This document shows, piece by piece, positions 61,450-64,000 of a DNA stretch of 64,000 bases. Origin of the DNA: Solibacillus merdavium (GTDB lineage: Bacteria > Bacillota > Bacilli > Bacillales_A > Planococcaceae); assembly GCF_014836935.1 (NCBI RefSeq), contig NZ_JACSPW010000016.1, positions 25,644 through 89,643 on the forward strand, written 5' to 3'. The notes under the pieces are model-generated. The model was not told the origin of the DNA and made no database searches. It worked only from the letters and a program-made list of their open reading frames with translations. Made by a program: the position numbers and the translations under genes. Position 1 is the first letter of the stretch. Each line of letters opens with the position of its first letter.

Positions 61450-61483
61450 CAATTTCTATTACAGAAATTGTTTTTTTTTTTTT
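61450..61483 (+). terminator. Terminator after the SDR remnant
   Basis: Stem CAATTTCT (61450-61457) with AGAAATTG (61463-61470), then 13 T. Confidence 0.85.
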
Positions 61484-61590
61484 CGCTTTTTGGGGGAGAT
61501 TCAATATTAAGAAAGTATTAAGAAGTTAAGAAGTTTTATATTAAGATTTACAGGCTATGATAAATGAAGGAGTTTTAGGAGGAATAGCGT

Positions 61591-62067
61591 ATGAAAAAAA
61601 TTTTAAACATAGCATTTTGGATTGTTTTATTATTCTATGCATATTTATTAATAGAAACGGTGTTTTTTGCACGGGATGCTAGAAGAAGCGTTAATTTAGT
61701 TCCTTTTGATATGATAACAGACAAGGGCTTTACATTAAATGTATGGGGAAACATTCTCATGTTTATTCCATTAGGTCTTTATGCTGCGAACTTTTTGAAA
61801 AAATTTAATTTCTGGAAAGCATTGTGGGTAATTATTGGCGCAAGCCTAGGGATTGAAGTGTTGCAATACATTTTTAAGCGCGGAGTAAGTGATATAGATG
61901 ATTTATTGCTAAATACAATGGGTGGATTAATTGGTATTTTTATTTATCTAATATTAAAAAAAATGTTCAAATCAAAAGAAAGAGTGCATAGTGCGATTTC
62001 GGTATTGTCACTTTTAATAGGGATACCGGTATTTTTATTAGCTGCAACTCTTTTTCTGTATAATTGA
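61591..62067 (+). CDS. VanZ-like family membrane protein
   Basis: A 158-residue integral membrane protein with four helices (about 4-22, 46-65, 71-90 and 130-155) and the VanZ block FDMITDKGFTLNVWGNILMFIPLGLYA, followed by SLGIEVLQYIFKRGVSDIDDLLLNTMGGLIG, which contains the conserved SDIDDLLLNTxGG. VanZ-like proteins are associated with glycopeptide (teicoplanin) tolerance but their action is not known. ATG 61591 with AGGAGGAA. It lies 47 bases before the response-regulator gene, in the same direction, so it is part of the same transcription unit or close to it. Confidence 0.85.
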   Translation: MKKILNIAFWIVLLFYAYLLIETVFFARDARRSVNLVPFDMITDKGFTLNVWGNILMFIPLGLYAANFLKKFNFWKALWVIIGASLGIEVLQYIFKRGVSDIDDLLLNTMGGLIGIFIYLILKKMFKSKERVHSAISVLSLLIGIPVFLLAATLFLYN

Positions 62068-62114
62068 AAATAAGGAGTTTAATGTATTAACTAATGTACA
62101 AAGGGAGTGAACCT

Positions 62115-62783
62115 ATGTCAAAAATCGTTATTATAGAAGACACCGAAACAATAAGAGAGGAATTAAAAACGTTCCTATCGAGATATGGTTATGATGTAGT
62201 CGCCTTAACAAATTTTGAAAACATTATTAATGATACGCTCAAGGAGGAACCTGACTTAATTCTTTTAGACATAAATCTGCCTGTAACAGATGGATATTTT
62301 ATATGCAGAGAAATAAGAAAGAAATCAGATGTACCGATAATCGTAGTGACGAGCAGGGATTATGAAATGGATGAACTCATGAGTATCAATTTAGGGGCGG
62401 ATGACTTTATTACAAAACCATTCAATACTCAAATTCTTTTGGCAAGAATAGAATCTATATTAAGAAGAGTTCATGGATCCAATAATCAAGATACCATTAC
62501 GTATAATGACCTGAAGCTGAATTTACTAAATGGCTCGGTTACATTTAACGATCATACAGCGGAACTAACAAAAAATGAATTCAAAATACTCTCCTGCTTA
62601 ATTAAAAATAAAGGGAAAATTGTTTCAAGAGATGATTTAATGGATTTTATGTGGAATGCGGATATTTTTGTGGATGATAATAATCTATCCGTTAATGTTA
62701 CGAGATTAAGAAAAAAACTTGAAGGATTAGGGATGAAGGAAAATATAGAAACTAGACGCGGATTAGGTTATATACTGCCATGA
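62115..62783 (+). CDS. OmpR-family response regulator (BceR-like)
   Basis: Two-component response regulator of 222 residues: receiver domain with acidic pocket at 8-9 (IIEDTE), phosphorylation site Asp52 (LILLDINLP), Lys near 102, and a winged-helix DNA-binding domain from about 130 (LTKNEFKILSCLIKNKGKIVSRDDLMDFMWN). The pattern is that of BceR/GraR-type regulators controlling peptide-antibiotic transporters. ATG 62115 is used with AAAGGGAGTGA ahead; a frame start at 62094 lacks a site. It overlaps the sensor-kinase gene by four bases (ATGA). Confidence 0.88.
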   Translation: MSKIVIIEDTETIREELKTFLSRYGYDVVALTNFENIINDTLKEEPDLILLDINLPVTDGYFICREIRKKSDVPIIVVTSRDYEMDELMSINLGADDFITKPFNTQILLARIESILRRVHGSNNQDTITYNDLKLNLLNGSVTFNDHTAELTKNEFKILSCLIKNKGKIVSRDDLMDFMWNADIFVDDNNLSVNVTRLRKKLEGLGMKENIETRRGLGYILP

Positions 62784-63793
62784 ATTTAAAAAACTACTTA
62801 AAAGAAAGAATACTATTTTTACTTAATAATTTAATTCTATTTGTTATAATAGGCGGTGTTATGGTACTCGTTAATAGTAACTGGAATCTAATACTACTGA
62901 CTTTCTGCATATGGTTTTTTCCTGTACTTATTTATATGATTATCGAATTTATGAAACAGAAAGCTTTTTATGACGAGTTAAACAGCATAATGGATAATTT
63001 AGATAAAAAGTATCTGCTTCCTGAGATTATGAATGAACCCGAAAACCTGGAGGGGAAGCTTTTATATGATATATTGCGACAGGTAAACAAGGATATGCAT
63101 GAGCATGTAAAGAAGTATAGAGACAGGGAAAATGAGTATAGAGAATATATAGAAACTTGGGTACATGAGATAAAGACCCCTATCGCATCGACTCGCTTAA
63201 TAATCGAAAATAATCAAAATAATATTACACGAAATATTAAAGAAGAAATAAAAAAGGTTGAAGAATATATAGAACAGGTTCTCTATTATTCTAGGAGTAA
63301 TAATGTCAGCAAGGATTATATCATTAAAGAGGTTTCTTTACCTGATCTTGTTAGAAGGGTAATTAAAAGAAATTCGAGAGACTTTATTAGCAAAGGTATT
63401 GCCCTCGATATTGAAGCGGTAGATGGCATGGTGTACAGTGACGCAAAGTGGCTGGAATTTATAGTGAATCAACTGATAGGAAATGCAACTAAGTATATTG
63501 CGGGACGTGACGGGAAAGTTACAATCAGTACGATTAGAAATGAAAACAACATCATACTTACTATAGAAGATAATGGTATCGGTATTATAGATAAGGATTT
63601 AAATAGAGTTTTTGAAAAAGGCTTTACAGGAGAGAATGGGCGAAAGTTTGGACAGTCTACTGGCATAGGTCTTTACTTGTGCAAAAAACTTTCGGAGCAG
63701 CTTGGTTTAGGTCTTACCTTAACTTCAAAAACAGGCGAAGGAACAAAGGTTAGAATTATCTTTCCACTGGGAAGTGTAAATTTACTGCGTTAA
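62780..63793 (+). CDS. Sensor histidine kinase (BceS-like, intramembrane-sensing)
   Basis: A 337-residue kinase with two helices (about 13-32, 37-57) and almost no extracellular loop, the pattern of intramembrane-sensing BceS/GraS kinases, which read the state of a transporter. H-box His129 (ETWVHEIKTPIAS), N-box NQLIGNATKYI (about 230-240), G-boxes DNGIGI and STGIGLYLCKKLSEQL. ATG 62780 overlaps the response regulator stop. The paired BceAB-like transporter is not in the window; it may be just downstream. Signal: cell-wall-active peptide antibiotics, by family inference. Confidence 0.88.
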   Translation: MNLKNYLKERILFLLNNLILFVIIGGVMVLVNSNWNLILLTFCIWFFPVLIYMIIEFMKQKAFYDELNSIMDNLDKKYLLPEIMNEPENLEGKLLYDILRQVNKDMHEHVKKYRDRENEYREYIETWVHEIKTPIASTRLIIENNQNNITRNIKEEIKKVEEYIEQVLYYSRSNNVSKDYIIKEVSLPDLVRRVIKRNSRDFISKGIALDIEAVDGMVYSDAKWLEFIVNQLIGNATKYIAGRDGKVTISTIRNENNIILTIEDNGIGIIDKDLNRVFEKGFTGENGRKFGQSTGIGLYLCKKLSEQLGLGLTLTSKTGEGTKVRIIFPLGSVNLLR

Positions 63794-63801
63794 ATTTAAC
63801 G

Positions 63802-63835
63802 GATGTCCGACTTATTAGTCAGGCATCTTTTTTTA
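63802..63835 (+). terminator. Terminator of the two-component operon
   Basis: Imperfect stem GATGTCCGAC (63802-63811) with GTCAGGCATC (63818-63827) followed by a T run. Confidence 0.7.
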
Positions 63836-64000
63836 TTTCCAATCTTGCAAAAATGTAACTTTAATAAAAGATAAACCGATATGTACCCCTCTGTAACCTT
63901 GTTATGATAATACCAAGAAGTGTACAGGAGCATTCCTGTTAGAAGGATTTTCGGGGACTTGAAAACAAAAAAGCCCTCTTGTATGATGCTTGAGTGTCAA
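63836..64000. other. Noncoding tail of the window
   Basis: No gene is seen. TGTAAC occurs twice (near 63854 and 63892), the second followed by TTG-TTATGATAAT, a candidate promoter. This region may lead into the transporter partner of the two-component system, if one follows. Confidence 0.4.

Noticed and set aside
63836..64000. Start of a BceA-like transporter gene
   Set aside because: No open frame with a ribosome site begins before the window ends.

Overview
The window comes from a low-GC, Gram-positive, endospore-forming member of the Bacillales, most probably the Planococcaceae (Solibacillus/Lysinibacillus type). This rests on AT-rich codon use, strong AGGAGG ribosome sites, many T-tailed terminators, spore-coat and SASP-like genes, an intracellular subtilisin, and the gatCAB, dgkB and rlmCD genes that are near neighbours in Bacillus. 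No rRNA, tRNA, CRISPR array, intact insertion sequence or prophage was seen.

Layout. 1-2.7 kb: end of gatA and all of gatB. 2.8-6.5 kb: nagA, acetyltransferase, esterase, DUF624 membrane protein. 6.6-22.7 kb: a large carbohydrate locus with a sugar ABC importer, three Gfo/Idh/MocA oxidoreductases, an epimerase-like protein, a dihydrodipicolinate-synthase-like lyase, an MDR dehydrogenase, a GH67-like protein, an FAD oxidoreductase, a double acetyltransferase, a ROK kinase-like protein and a divergent regulator; the MsmX-type ATPase that probably energises the importer follows at 22.7-23.8 kb. 23.9-31.1 kb: PucR-type regulator, YbjQ protein and a proline module (putP, proline dehydrogenase, PAS-AAA-Fis regulator, P5C dehydrogenase) tied together by a repeated TGCA-N9-TGCA-like operator. 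31.2-36.8 kb: oppABCDF. 37.2-42.3 kb: thioredoxin-like protein, dgkB, a six-unit 21-bp repeat array, a chemoreceptor and rlmCD. 42.5-49.4 kb: intracellular subtilisin, a decayed rlmCD-like 3' end, a secreted S9 peptidase, alcohol dehydrogenase, MarR and nitroreductase. 49.5-57.5 kb: a spore-surface region (CotY/Z-like protein and three related CsxC-like proteins, two with SigK-like promoters) with a ParM-like actin gene and its small partner embedded in it. 57.7-64 kb: a decayed butanediol dehydrogenase, a YetF-type protein, a coiled-coil protein, a SASP with a C-terminal extension, a decayed SDR, VanZ, and a BceRS-like two-component system.

How the genes work together. Much of the window handles uptake and breakdown of sugars, peptides and proline, as expected for a soil sporeformer using amino acids and unusual carbohydrates. 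In Bacillus subtilis gatB, dgkB and rlmCD are close together; here about 35 kb of catabolic genes lies between gatB and dgkB, so this block looks inserted. The parts most worth following up are the unassigned carbohydrate pathway, the ParM/partner pair among spore-surface genes, the 21-bp phased repeats and the proline-regulon operator.
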